Positions 1-9,042 are shown, counted from the first letter of the stretch. The stretch is DNA of 50,401 nucleotides from JBCBJZ01 sp038522635 (GCA_038522635.1 JBCBJZ010000005.1:1-50401); one strand, 5' to 3'. Numbers and translations: made by a program. The notes: generated from the letters alone by a model not told the origin.

Positions 1-78
1 GAGTCCACCTGAAGCGGATGAACTCTTGTTTTGCCGTTCATCTTTCGCCTCAGGTGAGTCCACCTGAAGCGGATGAAC
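1..78. repeat. Palindromic repeat family A, one half and one full unit
   Basis: Positions 36-78 form an imperfect inverted repeat. The left arm begins GTTCATC and continues GCCTCAGGTG; the right arm reads CACCTGAAGC then GGATGAAC. A right half-unit of the same sequence lies at 4-23, so the element is tandem here. Close copies occur at 18833-18933, 20776-20818 and 36019-36062. All lie between genes. It resembles a REP-type dispersed palindrome; no transposase is nearby. The left edge of the window cuts the array. Confidence 0.85.
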
Positions 79-182
79 TCCAGAGCGACGGGCGCCAAGT
101 CCGCAGGACGGGCTCACTTCATGGTGCTCGTTATCGCCCAACAATCGAGCCGCACCGCGTTCAATCAGGCCTCAAAGCACAC

Positions 183-572
183 CTACCGCCTCAGCGTGAT
201 GTACTGCGAGGCGTTGTTGTTGCACACCCAACAACACTTCGCGCAGCGTTGGTTGTTGCCGTGCCCGACACCCCAATAGCGCTCGATCCGCCCGCGCACC
301 CAAGCGCCGTAGCAGATCCGTTCACCACGCCGACACGCCAGCTTGTAGGCGCGCATCTTGCTGTCCCGCAAAATCCAGACGCGACCGCTGCCTGGCCACT
401 CATGGCTTCGGCTTTGCGAATAGAACGCCAAGTCCACCGAGTAGGGGTAGGAGCTCTTGATGTAAAAGGTGATGGTGCCGGCCTCGGCCGCTTTGGGTGC
501 CGCAACGAGTGTGGCGATGGCACTGGCGGCGATCAGGCAGGCGACCGCGAAGGAGAAAAATACTCTGCGCAC
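183..572 (-). CDS. Small secreted cysteine-rich protein, function unknown
   Basis: The product has 129 residues. It starts with GTG, preceded by GAGGG nine bases upstream. The N-terminus has two arginines, a hydrophobic stretch and small residues ending near AEA at position 31, a convincing Sec signal peptide with signal peptidase I cleavage. The mature part of about 98 residues contains seven cysteines, including the cluster CAKCCWVC near the C-terminus, so disulphides or metal binding are plausible once exported. I do not recognise a named family. The size and style recall small periplasmic DUF1036-type proteins, but the sequence is not clearly one. It stands alone, with repeats on one side and a convergent-free spacer on the other. 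Confidence 0.75.
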   Translation of the reverse strand: MRRVFFSFAVACLIAASAIATLVAAPKAAEAGTITFYIKSSYPYSVDLAFYSQSRSHEWPGSGRVWILRDSKMRAYKLACRRGERICYGAWVRGRIERYWGVGHGNNQRCAKCCWVCNNNASQYITLRR

Positions 573-713
573 CGTTTATACCCTCACACAATATCAGCTT
601 CTCCTCAAAATAATACAAACAAGCCGCACTGGATGCCAAGAGTCACGCGTGAGTTTCACAAATCCGTCATCTGCGCCGGCGTTCGTATGCCACGCACGGT
701 GACCGGCCCAGAC

Positions 714-1688
714 TCACGGCAAGGCATCCGAGGAAATAGCATCCATGGCCGCCAAGACCTCGATCAACGCTTCGTTGTAGGCGTCCGCATTCTCATACAT
801 CGCCCAGTGGCCGGCGTCGGGAACCGCCCGCGCGATCAACTGCGGATGGCTGCGCGCGATCACATCGAAACGCGCGTCCACCGACGGCAGCGCGATCTGG
901 TCACGCGCGCCCCAGACGGCGTTCACCGGCACACGGACCGCGGGCAACGTCTCCGCCAGTTGGGCACCGCGCGCGTACACCCGCGAGCGAAAGCGCGCGC
1001 GGCGTACGTTGGTCGCTTGGATGTGGAGCGCGAGCGCGTCGATGTTGGCGATGTCGGCGAACATCAGCATTGCCAGATTAGCCCGGTGCACCGCTTCGCG
1101 CGCGGCGGCATCCATCGACGGGTGCTCTTTGGCGAAGGTGAAATCGTGATGCGGCAGGCCCATCGCCGCGCAGCCGGTCAAGGTCAGGCTCGCGATACGA
1201 TGGCCGAGAAGGGCTGCGGCAAGCGTGGCGATGTGGCCGCCGAACGAAAACCCGACGACATGCGGGCGTGCTGCTTCATGCGCACCTTCGTGAGACAGCG
1301 CTCCTGCAGGAAATAGCGCTTCAATGCCTTCAGCGACAACAAGGCCTGCGCGCATCGGCACGTGCGGCGCATCCGGCATCGCGCTGTCGCCAAGCCCTGG
1401 CAGGTCAACGCACCACACATCGCGGGTCGTGGCCAAGGCGGGGATGGTCTTGATCCAGTGTGTCCACGAACCCGACCCGCCATGCACCAGGATGACGGGC
1501 CGTGGCGCAAGGGGACGCGACGACGCCGTGCCATCATTGGCAACCCCGCCGTTCGCTTCGAATGACCCGCGCGCCCAGCGCCGCCACACCAGCGCGCCCT
1601 CGCCGCAGGCCGTATGCGTGCGCTGCGCCCCCTCGTCGACCGCATCCAAACGCGCCTGCAGCGCTGCGCGTTGCTGCGTCTCGCTCAT
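714..1688 (-). CDS. Alpha/beta-fold hydrolase
   Basis: A 324-residue product is predicted from the ATG at 1688, which has GGGAG nine bases upstream; a longer reading to 1745 lacks a better ribosome site. The family features are visible: HGGSGSW at about 69-75 (oxyanion-hole HG), the nucleophile elbow GFSFGG with Ser148, an acid at Asp263 in WGARD, and the catalytic histidine His294 in DAGHW. The substrate cannot be told from sequence. Members of this group include C-C bond hydrolases, esterases and haloperoxidase-like enzymes. It is divergently oriented to the amidohydrolase gene starting at 1847, sharing a 158-bp promoter region. Confidence 0.85.
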   Translation of the reverse strand: MSETQQRAALQARLDAVDEGAQRTHTACGEGALVWRRWARGSFEANGGVANDGTASSRPLAPRPVILVHGGSGSWTHWIKTIPALATTRDVWCVDLPGLGDSAMPDAPHVPMRAGLVVAEGIEALFPAGALSHEGAHEAARPHVVGFSFGGHIATLAAALLGHRIASLTLTGCAAMGLPHHDFTFAKEHPSMDAAAREAVHRANLAMLMFADIANIDALALHIQATNVRRARFRSRVYARGAQLAETLPAVRVPVNAVWGARDQIALPSVDARFDVIARSHPQLIARAVPDAGHWAMYENADAYNEALIEVLAAMDAISSDALP

Positions 1689-1846
1689 GCTCAACTCCCG
1701 CTTCAACCGTTGTCTTTGATCGATCACGCGCTGCGTGGCGCGCACTTCGCCCTTGGCAAACCCTAAGCGATCGGCGACGCTTCGGCTCGATCAAACAGCC
1801 CTTCATCCGCGCCCTCGCACGCGCGCTTTGCCCCTTAGGATCTCCC

Positions 1847-3103
1847 ATGCCCACCGATACCAACCTGCGCATCAACGGCACGCGTTTATGGGACAGCCTG
1901 ATGACGATGGCGAAGATCGGCGCAACGCCGAACGGCGGCGTGAACCGATTGACATTGACGCAAGTGGACGGCGAAGCCCGCGCGCTGTTTGCCGCATGGT
2001 GTGAAGCGGCCGGCCTGACGATGAGCGTCGATAAAATGGGCTCGATGTTCGCGCGCCGAGCCGGCCACGACGACAGCCTACCTCCGGTGATGGTGGGCAG
2101 TCATCTCGACAGCCAACCGACCGGCGGCAAATTCGACGGCGCACTTGGCACCCTCGCAGCGCTTGAACTCGTGCGCACCTTGAACGACCTCGACATCACG
2201 ACCAAGCACCCGATCGAGATCGTGAACTTCACCAACGAAGAAGGCTCGCGGTTCGCGCCCGCGATGGTGGCTTCGGGCGTCTTCGCCGGCCACTTCGATC
2301 TCGACTATGGCCTGTCGCGCGCGGATGCAGACGGCGTGACGCTGGGCGAAGCGCTGCAGTCGATCGGCTATGCGGGCGAAGCGCCCGTCGGCAAGCGACC
2401 GGTGCACGCGTTTTTCGAGTTGCACATCGAGCAGGGCCCGGTGCTGGAAGAGGCTGGCATCGACATTGGCGTCGTCACCAAGGCGAACGGGCAATACTGG
2501 TACGAGGTCACGCTCACGGGCGTTGAAAGCCACGCCGGCCCAACCCCCATGAACAGGCGCAAGGATGCGGGCCTGGCGGCCGCCCGCATCATCGAAGCGG
2601 TCAATGCCATCGGCCATCGCTTCGCACCGGACGCCTGCGCCACCGTCGGCATGTGCGAACTCTATCCCGCCTCGCGCAACGTCATCCCCGGGCGAGCCTG
2701 GCTGACGATCGATGTGCGCCACCCCGATGCGGACACGCTGGCAGCGATCGACCAGGCGGTACGCGAGGCCGTTGAGGAAGCGGCAACGCGCTCCGGCGTC
2801 GCCAGCACGCTGCAACAGATCTTCCATTTCGCGCCTTTGCCCTTCAACGCCGACTGCGTCAGCGCGGTGCGCGATGCGGCGACGACGCTGGGCTACAGCC
2901 ACCGCGATATGACGTCAGGTGCCGGCCATGACGCGGTGCACATGGCGCCCGTATTCCCCACCGGCATGGTCTTCACCCCTTGCGTCGATGGGATCAGCCA
3001 CAACGAAGCTGAAGACATCAAACCGGCCTGGGCCACAGCGGGCTGCGATGTGCTGCTGCATGCCGTATTGGAAACCGCGCAGGTGGTCACGCCGGCGACC
3101 TAA
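1847..3103 (+). CDS. Zn-dependent M20-family amidohydrolase (N-carbamoyl amino acid hydrolase / allantoate amidohydrolase type)
   Basis: The start is the ATG at 1847, with TTAGGA six bases upstream, giving 418 residues, the normal length for the hydantoinase/carbamoylase branch of family M20. The upstream in-frame extension to 1502 overlaps the divergent hydrolase and looks non-coding. Diagnostic segments are VGSHLDSQPTGGKFDGALG (metal-binding His and Asp), NFTNEEGSRF (catalytic Glu), FELHIEQGPVLEE, GVESHAGPTPM and GAGHDAVHMA. The enzyme should use two metal ions to hydrolyse an N-carbamoyl amino acid, ureidoglycolate or allantoate-like amide in the cytoplasm. Exact substrate is not resolvable. 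It is followed by two same-strand genes and may be co-transcribed with them. Confidence 0.9.
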   Translation: MPTDTNLRINGTRLWDSLMTMAKIGATPNGGVNRLTLTQVDGEARALFAAWCEAAGLTMSVDKMGSMFARRAGHDDSLPPVMVGSHLDSQPTGGKFDGALGTLAALELVRTLNDLDITTKHPIEIVNFTNEEGSRFAPAMVASGVFAGHFDLDYGLSRADADGVTLGEALQSIGYAGEAPVGKRPVHAFFELHIEQGPVLEEAGIDIGVVTKANGQYWYEVTLTGVESHAGPTPMNRRKDAGLAAARIIEAVNAIGHRFAPDACATVGMCELYPASRNVIPGRAWLTIDVRHPDADTLAAIDQAVREAVEEAATRSGVASTLQQIFHFAPLPFNADCVSAVRDAATTLGYSHRDMTSGAGHDAVHMAPVFPTGMVFTPCVDGISHNEAEDIKPAWATAGCDVLLHAVLETAQVVTPAT

Positions 3104-3191
3104 AGCGGCGACGCGCCTGTTGAGCGCTCTCGTTGTCAGCGGCCCACGGCAAACTGCATAAGCGAACGAACGAACGAGCGAGGACAAGGTC

Positions 3192-4121
3192 ATGAGCACG
3201 GTAGGCATAGTCGGTTTGGGCGCGATGGGCCTGCCGATGGCGTTGCACTTGCGCAAGCAGGGCTACGCCGTTTGGGGCTGTGACCTCAACGAGGACGCGA
3301 CCGCCACGCTGAAGGAGGCCGGCGGTGACGTCGCATCCTGCCCGGCCGATGCGGCCGCCAAATGCGACACCCTGCTGCTCATGGTGGTCAACGGCGATCA
3401 AGCGGAGACGGTGCTGTTCGGCAGCAACGGCGCCGCGTCGACGATGGCTGAAAAGGGCGGCCTCGTGATCATGGGCTGCACGCAACCGCCGGCCCAGGCC
3501 ACGCGCACCGCGGAACGCCTCGTCAAGCAGGGCGCAGCGGTGCTCGATGCACCGGTCTCAGGCGGTGTCGTGGGCGCAGCGGGTGGCACGCTGACGATCA
3601 TGGCGAGCGGTCCGGAGGCAACGTTCAAGCGAGCCACCGCGCTGTTTGAGGTCTTGGGGGAACACATCCACCACGTCGGTGAGGACTACGGCCAGGGTTC
3701 GGCCGTCAAGATGGTCAACCAGTTGCTCGCCGGCGTCCACATCGCGGTGGCGGGCGAAGCGATGGCGCTTGGGGCTGCGGCCGGCATCGACGGCCAGGTG
3801 ATGTTCGATGTCTTTTCGAAGTCCGCCGCCAACTCCTGGATGTTCTCAAACCGCGTCCCGCGCATGATGGAGAAGACGCCAGCGGTCGCGAGCGCGGTCG
3901 ACATTTTCGTCAAGGACCTGGGCATCGTCACCGATCACGCGCGGCGAAGCGCGTTCCCCGTGCCGTTGGCGGCGGCGGCCTTGCAGCAATTCGTGGCTGC
4001 CTCCGCGATGGGGATCGGTGCAGAAGACGATAGCGCGGTCATCAAGGTCTACGAGCGCCTGACCGGCCACGCACCGGAGCGCCAAGCGCCAGCCTCAAAG
4101 AAGACGTCGGACGCCTCATGA
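3192..4121 (+). CDS. NAD(P)-dependent oxidoreductase, 3-hydroxyisobutyrate / L-threonate dehydrogenase family
   Basis: The 309-residue protein has the beta-hydroxyacid dehydrogenase layout. An N-terminal Rossmann motif GLGAMG lies at 8-13, the substrate-binding segment APVSGGVVGAAGGTLTIMA near 117-137, and the catalytic lysine Lys173 in SAVKMVNQLLAG. The wording KMVNQLLAGVHIAVAGEAMA is closer to L-threonate dehydrogenase (LtnD-like) than to classical MmsB, but this is an inference. An AGCGAGGAC element precedes the ATG. Its stop overlaps the start of the thioesterase gene (ATGA), implying translational coupling. Confidence 0.88.
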   Translation: MSTVGIVGLGAMGLPMALHLRKQGYAVWGCDLNEDATATLKEAGGDVASCPADAAAKCDTLLLMVVNGDQAETVLFGSNGAASTMAEKGGLVIMGCTQPPAQATRTAERLVKQGAAVLDAPVSGGVVGAAGGTLTIMASGPEATFKRATALFEVLGEHIHHVGEDYGQGSAVKMVNQLLAGVHIAVAGEAMALGAAAGIDGQVMFDVFSKSAANSWMFSNRVPRMMEKTPAVASAVDIFVKDLGIVTDHARRSAFPVPLAAAALQQFVAASAMGIGAEDDSAVIKVYERLTGHAPERQAPASKKTSDAS

Positions 4122-4654
4122 GCCAATCGCAGAACGAAGATGGCGCAGCCTTGCAGGATGCATCCGCCATTGACACCGCTCGCCCTAACGTCACCTTCGG
4201 CACCGTGCCCGCAGCACAGGCGAGCGCGATGTCCGGCCTCGCCTTCATGCGCGCGATGCTGGACGGCACCTTGCCGCATCCCACCATTTGCGCGGCGATG
4301 AATTTCCGCCTGATCGAGGTTGAGCCCGGCCGTGTGGTGTTTGCCGGCGCGCCGACACCGCAGATGCTGAACCCGCTGGCCGGCGTTCACGGCGGCGTGC
4401 ACGCAACCTTGCTCGATAGCTGTATGGCATGCGCCTCGCACACAACGCTGGAGCCCGGTGAACTCTACACCACGCTGGAAATGAAGGTGAGCTACGTGCG
4501 CGGCGTGACCGCCCAAAGCGGACGCCTGATCGCGACCGGCACGGTGCTGCACCGAGGGCGCCAGATCATCACATCCGAGGGCCGGCTCGAGACCGAAGAG
4601 GGCAAGCTCGTGGCGCACGGTTCCGAGACCTGCCTGGTGCTCAAGGCGCCGTGA
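4118..4654 (+). CDS. PaaI-family hotdog-fold thioesterase
   Basis: The product has 178 residues, with a hydrophilic N-terminal stretch of about 35 and then a single hotdog domain. The segment NPLAGVHGGVHATLLDSCMA carries the conserved HGG(V/A) region; LEMKVSYVRGV and GRQIITSEGRL follow, typical of PaaI/DUF4442 acyl-CoA thioesterases. It likely hydrolyses acyl- or aryl-CoA esters in the cytosol. The gene overlaps the upstream dehydrogenase by four bases, so both probably serve the same catabolic route. The substrate is unknown. Confidence 0.85.
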   Translation: MSQSQNEDGAALQDASAIDTARPNVTFGTVPAAQASAMSGLAFMRAMLDGTLPHPTICAAMNFRLIEVEPGRVVFAGAPTPQMLNPLAGVHGGVHATLLDSCMACASHTTLEPGELYTTLEMKVSYVRGVTAQSGRLIATGTVLHRGRQIITSEGRLETEEGKLVAHGSETCLVLKAP

Positions 4655-4666
4655 AACGAGAAGCGT

Positions 4667-5149
4667 TTAGGACTGCGGCGTCACCGGAATACAAAACTCG
4701 ATACGGTGGATCACCGGATCAGCGCTGAAGTCCGGCACGTCATAAAGCTCCACCAGCGGACGTTGGTCGTCGATCACCAGGCCCTGCTGCGGCAGGAAAC
4801 TGCGCAACAACGCACTGAGCGTGGCACTGGTCCCCTCAATAGCGCCCTCGTAGGCATGGGCCGCGTAAACACCGCCGACCACGTTGAAGACCGTACTGCC
4901 GTAGAGCGGGTCAGGGCGCGTGGCGCTACCCAAATCAACGCCAGCACGATAGACGAGTTGACCCGGCGCGTGCATCCGCGGGTCGCCCACGCGCATGCCT
5001 ATGCCGCCCTTAACCTGGCCCCACAAATCGCGGGTTGTCAGCCACGAAAAGACCTGCTGCCAGGCTGCTTCCATTGACTGCGCGTAGGGACCGTTGGCCT
5101 CGACCCCTACCACCGCCCGGGGGCGCAGGTATCTCATTTTAACGTCCAT
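4667..5149 (-). CDS. GyrI-like / AraC effector-binding domain protein
   Basis: This 160-residue protein has the pattern of the stand-alone GyrI-like small-molecule-binding fold. It opens with a short strand (MDVKMRYLRPRAVVGVEANG) and has IGMRVGDPRMHAPGQLVYRA in the middle and VELYDVPDFSADPVIHRIEF near the end, a two-fold repeat typical of the SHS2-derived effector-binding domain. No DNA-binding domain is present. Roles for such proteins include binding or hydrolysing hydrophobic small molecules. It is convergent with the thioesterase gene, 12 bases apart. Confidence 0.75.
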   Translation of the reverse strand: MDVKMRYLRPRAVVGVEANGPYAQSMEAAWQQVFSWLTTRDLWGQVKGGIGMRVGDPRMHAPGQLVYRAGVDLGSATRPDPLYGSTVFNVVGGVYAAHAYEGAIEGTSATLSALLRSFLPQQGLVIDDQRPLVELYDVPDFSADPVIHRIEFCIPVTPQS

Positions 5150-5476
5150 GGTCGCTCTTCACATCGGCGGGCGCATCAGATGCGCATGCGCGCGAACGCG
5201 CCCGCCCCCCGCTCATCGGCGCGCGCAAGCCGCATCGCGCACGCCATGGAAAGACAAAGCAGCGACCGCGCTCAACCAAGACAATCGAGACGCGGTCACC
5301 AGCCTTAAGGATGTAAACAGTTACCAAAAGTTCCGTATTGCGAGGCTTAATCTGGTCCTTAAAACTTTAATCAACACTGCGTGCGAAGTGCGTTATTTGC
5401 TCAATAGCTCTTTCAACCATTCAAGGCCTATTGCACGGGGCCGTTTGGCGTTCAGATTGCAAGGCGATGTTTTCCC
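5150..5476. other. AT-richer intergenic region without a recognised gene
   Basis: This 327-bp spacer separates a leftward gene's start from the end of another leftward gene. Between about 5300 and 5420 base composition drops well below the surrounding GC level, with runs such as CCTTAAAACTTTAATC. I see no coding pattern, palindrome or terminator. It could hold the promoter for the GyrI-like gene or be a remnant of foreign DNA. Confidence 0.5.
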
Positions 5477-6463
5477 TCACGATGGGCCGCGCGTGCTTTC
5501 CAAGCCTTCGCGCAACGTCTGAAGGTCCGCCCAGGCAAGCCGTTTCGCCGCGGGGGTTCGCAGCAGGTAGGCTGGATGCAGCGTGGCCAGGGCACGCAAG
5601 CTGCGGCCACCAAGCTCAACGTCACGCCATTGGCCGCGCTGACGCATGATCCCCTGGGTGGTGTCGAACAGCGCTTTGGCCGCAGCACCACCGAGCACCA
5701 GCAGGACGTCGGGGCCGACCAATTGGATCTGACGCTCCAAGAAGGGGCGGCAGGTGAGCGCTTCCTGCGGCGTGGGCGTGCGGTTTCCCGGCGGGCGCCA
5801 ATAGACGATGTTGGTGATGTGCACGCTCGTATCATCAAGCCCGATCGCGGCCAGCATCTTGTCGAGCAGTTGCCCGGCGCGGCCGACGAACGGCTGGCCC
5901 GCACGGTCTTCATCGCGGCCCGGCGCTTCGCCCACGATCATCAACGGCGCGCGCGCGGCACCACGGGCGAAACAAAGCTGCTTTGCGGTCACTTTCAGCC
6001 CGCACCCCTCGAAGCCCTCAAGCGCATTTTTGAGTTCATCGAGGTTGGCTGCGTCGCGTGATAGCCGCTGCGCCAGCGCCACCGCCTCATCGGGTGAGGC
6101 AAGCGGCGGACCCGCAGCGGCGGAAGGGATGGGGTTTGCGGATGGCTTAACGGGCGCAGCAGGCGGCGATGGCGGCGCAGCGCGCTGCTGCGTCCCGTTG
6201 TGTGGCTGGGCCTGAAACTGAGACGGGGCACGCAACGGAGCCGGCGACGAAGCGGGCAGCCCAACACCGGCATCACGCGCGCCTGCTTCACCGCCAGGGG
6301 CCTGCACGCGTGCCAACATCGCCGCTGCCTCCGGCTCCCGCCCCGGCCACGACAACGGCGCGGCGCCGACCGCAGCGTCGACCCCCATCGCGCGGTACCA
6401 CGCCAGCAACGCCAACAATCGCTCACGCTGCGCGTCCGCCCGGTTCCCGCCATCCTCCATCAT
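5477..6463 (-). CDS. Uracil-DNA glycosylase, family 4-like, with incomplete Fe-S ligands
   Basis: Starting at the ATG at 6463 (AAGGAT eight bases upstream) the product has 328 residues. Residues 1-125 form a proline/alanine-rich, probably disordered extension. The catalytic domain shows GEAPG at 178-182, PFVGRAGQLLDKML, ITNIVYWRPPGNRTPT and HPAYLLR at 296-302, the layout of family 4 (thermophile-type UDGa). The enzyme should remove uracil from DNA at the start of base-excision repair. Classical members bind a 4Fe-4S cluster through four cysteines; here Cys154, Cys164 and Cys238 are the only candidates, and the cysteine normally preceding RPP is Trp222. It is divergent from the ETF-QO gene. 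Confidence 0.9.
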   Translation of the reverse strand: MMEDGGNRADAQRERLLALLAWYRAMGVDAAVGAAPLSWPGREPEAAAMLARVQAPGGEAGARDAGVGLPASSPAPLRAPSQFQAQPHNGTQQRAAPPSPPAAPVKPSANPIPSAAAGPPLASPDEAVALAQRLSRDAANLDELKNALEGFEGCGLKVTAKQLCFARGAARAPLMIVGEAPGRDEDRAGQPFVGRAGQLLDKMLAAIGLDDTSVHITNIVYWRPPGNRTPTPQEALTCRPFLERQIQLVGPDVLLVLGGAAAKALFDTTQGIMRQRGQWRDVELGGRSLRALATLHPAYLLRTPAAKRLAWADLQTLREGLESTRGPS

Positions 6464-6630
6464 CGCGTTATCCTTAGCCTCGTGCGCGCTTCCCGGAGAC
6501 ACCAAACCGTTCGCAGACCCGCGCGTTAACCCTGGCATGAGGCGCCCCGCCACGTGGGCCAACCCTTGACCCTGAAAGGCGCAACCGCTTATCGCTTGAG
6601 AGCATAGACGCTGACAACGGAGCACACGAC

Positions 6631-8331
6631 ATGGCGGACCCTGAGACCACGAATGGCGCAGCGCCCGACCTCGGTGAGCGCGAGTTCATGGACTTCGACG
6701 TGGTCATTGTCGGCGCCGGACCCGCAGGCCTCGCCGCGGCGATCAAACTACGTCAACTGGCGGCCGAACAGGACAAAGAGTTGTCCGTCGTCGTGATCGA
6801 GAAGGGTTCGGAAGTTGGCGCCCATATCCTTTCAGGCGCCGTCATCGATCCCAAGGGCATCGCCGCGCTCTTCCCCGATTGGAAAGAGCTCGACACACCC
6901 ATCAAGACGGAAGTGAAAAGCGACAAGTTCCTCTACCTCGGTCCCGCCAGGTCGATGCGCCTGCCCAACTTCATGATGCCGCCGCTGATGAACAACCACG
7001 GCAATTACATCGTCAGCCTGGGCGACGTGGTGCGCTGGCTTGGCGCCAAGGCCGAAGAGTTGGGCGTTGAGATCTATCCGGGCTTCGCGGCCACAGAAGT
7101 GCTCTACAACGACGAAGGCGCCGTGATCGGTGTTGCCACCGGCGATATGGGCATCGGCAAGGACGGCAAGCCCAACGATCAGTTCACACGCGGCATGGAG
7201 TTGCGCGGACGCTATACGCTCCTGGCCGAGGGCGCGCGTGGGTCACTGTCCAAGCAGCTCATCGCGCACTTTGATCTAGCCAAGGATGCCGAGCCGCAGA
7301 AGTACGGCATCGGCATCAAGGAGCTTTGGGAAGTTAAGCCCGAAAAACACCAGCCCGGAACCGTCCAACACACGCTCGGCTGGCCGCTCGATAACAGCAC
7401 GGGCGGCGGCTCGTTCTTGTATCACTACGGCGAAAACCTGGTGTCGGTCGGCTTCGTGGTGCACCTCAACTACGAAAACCCGTTCCTTTCGCCCTACGAC
7501 GAATTCCAGCGCTTCAAGACGCACGAGTCGATCCGTGACACGTTCGAAGGTGGCAAGCGCATCGGTTACGGCGCGCGCGCCATCGTCGAAGGCGGCTGGC
7601 AGTCGATGCCGAAGCTGACGTTCCCCGGCGGTGCGCTCTTGGGGTGTGCGGCGGGCATGGTCAACGTGCCGCGCATCAAAGGTTCGCATAACGCCATCCT
7701 TTCAGGCATCGCCTGCGCGCAGGACCTGATGGATGCGCTCACCGCGGATCGCCAACACGATGAACTCAAGGAGTACGAACGCAAGGTGCGCTATGGCGCA
7801 ATCGGCGATGAACTCTACCAGGTGCGCAATGTGAAGCCGCTGACGTCGCGGCTAGGTACCTGGCTCGGCCTTGTTGTGTCGGGCATGGACATGTGGCTCA
7901 ACACCATCATCCCGGGCCGCGCGCTCGGCTACGTGCTCAAACACAAGAAGACCGACCATGGCGCCTTGACATCAGCCACCACGCAAAAGCGCATCGAATA
8001 TCCGAAGCCCGATGGCGTTTTGACCTTTGATAAGCTGACCAACCTCTCGTTCTCGGCCACCAACCACGAAGAGGATCAGCCCGCCCACCTCAAACTCAAA
8101 GACCCAGACGTGCCGGTCGACATCAATCTACCGCGCTACGCCGAACCCGCCCAACGCTACTGCCCGGCCGGCGTCTACGAGATCGTCCACGACGATGATG
8201 GCAAACCACGCTTTCAGATCAACGCGCAGAACTGCGTCCACTGCAAAACCTGCGACATCAAAGATCCCTCGCAAAACATCGTGTGGACCTGCCCGGAAGG
8301 CGGCGGTGGCCCGAACTACACCGGCATGTGA
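6631..8331 (+). CDS. Electron transfer flavoprotein-ubiquinone oxidoreductase
   Basis: The 566-residue length matches ETF-QO. The FAD-binding dinucleotide motif is VVIVGAGPAGLAAA near residues 24-37, followed by the family signature VIEKGSEVGAHILSGAV. The C-terminus has the cysteines for one 4Fe-4S cluster: RYCPAGVYE, then NCVHCKTCDIKDPSQNI and VWTCPEGGGGPNY. The enzyme passes electrons from reduced ETF (fed by acyl-CoA and other dehydrogenases) to ubiquinone at the inner membrane. The ETF subunits are not in this window. Confidence 0.97.
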   Translation: MADPETTNGAAPDLGEREFMDFDVVIVGAGPAGLAAAIKLRQLAAEQDKELSVVVIEKGSEVGAHILSGAVIDPKGIAALFPDWKELDTPIKTEVKSDKFLYLGPARSMRLPNFMMPPLMNNHGNYIVSLGDVVRWLGAKAEELGVEIYPGFAATEVLYNDEGAVIGVATGDMGIGKDGKPNDQFTRGMELRGRYTLLAEGARGSLSKQLIAHFDLAKDAEPQKYGIGIKELWEVKPEKHQPGTVQHTLGWPLDNSTGGGSFLYHYGENLVSVGFVVHLNYENPFLSPYDEFQRFKTHESIRDTFEGGKRIGYGARAIVEGGWQSMPKLTFPGGALLGCAAGMVNVPRIKGSHNAILSGIACAQDLMDALTADRQHDELKEYERKVRYGAIGDELYQVRNVKPLTSRLGTWLGLVVSGMDMWLNTIIPGRALGYVLKHKKTDHGALTSATTQKRIEYPKPDGVLTFDKLTNLSFSATNHEEDQPAHLKLKDPDVPVDINLPRYAEPAQRYCPAGVYEIVHDDDGKPRFQINAQNCVHCKTCDIKDPSQNIVWTCPEGGGGPNYTGM

Positions 8332-8466
8332 GGGCAGAAGACCTCAGCCACCTTGGGAGCTTTACGCGTTCAACCGCCCCAGGTGGTATCTGGCGCAGAC
8401 GATCAGCGACCAGCATATTGGAGCCGTTCCACGAAGAACGCGATCCGACGCGAAGAGGCACAAACC

Positions 8467-9006
8467 ATGCCACGCATTGATGACAGCCGGCCGTTCATCG
8501 CGACCAACATCGCGGTCCTCACCGTGTCCGACACGCGCACCTTGGCGGATGATACCTCCGGCGATGTGCTGCAGCGGATGCTGGAAGAGGCCGGGCACAC
8601 GCTTGCTGCCCGCGCGATCGTGCGTGATGACGTGGCCGCTCTCCAGGCGCAGGCTCAAACGTGGATTGCTGACCCGCAAATCGACGTCATCATCTCAACG
8701 GGCGGTACAGGCTTCACGGGGCGCGATGTGACGCCCGAAGCGATGCGGCCGTTGTTCGAAAAGGAAAACGACGGCTTCGCCATCCTGTTTCACATGCTGT
8801 CGTTCGAAAAAGTCGGCACGTCGACGATCCAGTCGCGCGCCTGTGCGGGCGTCGCCCACGGCACCTATATCTTTTGCCTGCCCGGCTCGCCCGGTGCCTG
8901 CAAAGATGGCTGGAACGGCATTCTCAAGTTGCAGCTCGATAACCGTCACCGGCCATGCAATTTCGTGGAGATCATGCCGCGTCTCGAAGAGCACCGCCGG
9001 AGTTAA
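8467..9006 (+). CDS. moaB: Molybdenum cofactor biosynthesis protein MoaB
   Basis: The ATG at 8467 with AGAGG eight bases upstream gives 179 residues, the normal MoaB size; an upstream in-frame stretch from 8353 is not needed. The MoaB/Mog fold is clear from IAVLTVSDTRT, ISTGGTGFTGRDVTPEA, the acidic/GTST loop KVGTSTIQSRACAG and the LPGSPGACKDGW segment. Members adenylylate molybdopterin before molybdate insertion, although MoaB of some bacteria is dispensable. No other moa gene is adjacent. Confidence 0.93.
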   Translation: MPRIDDSRPFIATNIAVLTVSDTRTLADDTSGDVLQRMLEEAGHTLAARAIVRDDVAALQAQAQTWIADPQIDVIISTGGTGFTGRDVTPEAMRPLFEKENDGFAILFHMLSFEKVGTSTIQSRACAGVAHGTYIFCLPGSPGACKDGWNGILKLQLDNRHRPCNFVEIMPRLEEHRRS

Positions 9007-9042
9007 GCGCCCGCCCCGCTGGGCGCGCCTTCAACCCCGGCC

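Noticed and set aside
1..78. CRISPR-like array at the window start
   Set aside because: The units are palindromes with short variable loops, not identical repeats with unique spacers, and no cas gene is present.
1502..1846. N-terminal extension of the M20 amidohydrolase
   Set aside because: It overlaps the divergent hydrolase gene and lacks homology; the ATG at 1847 has a good ribosome site and gives the family's usual length.
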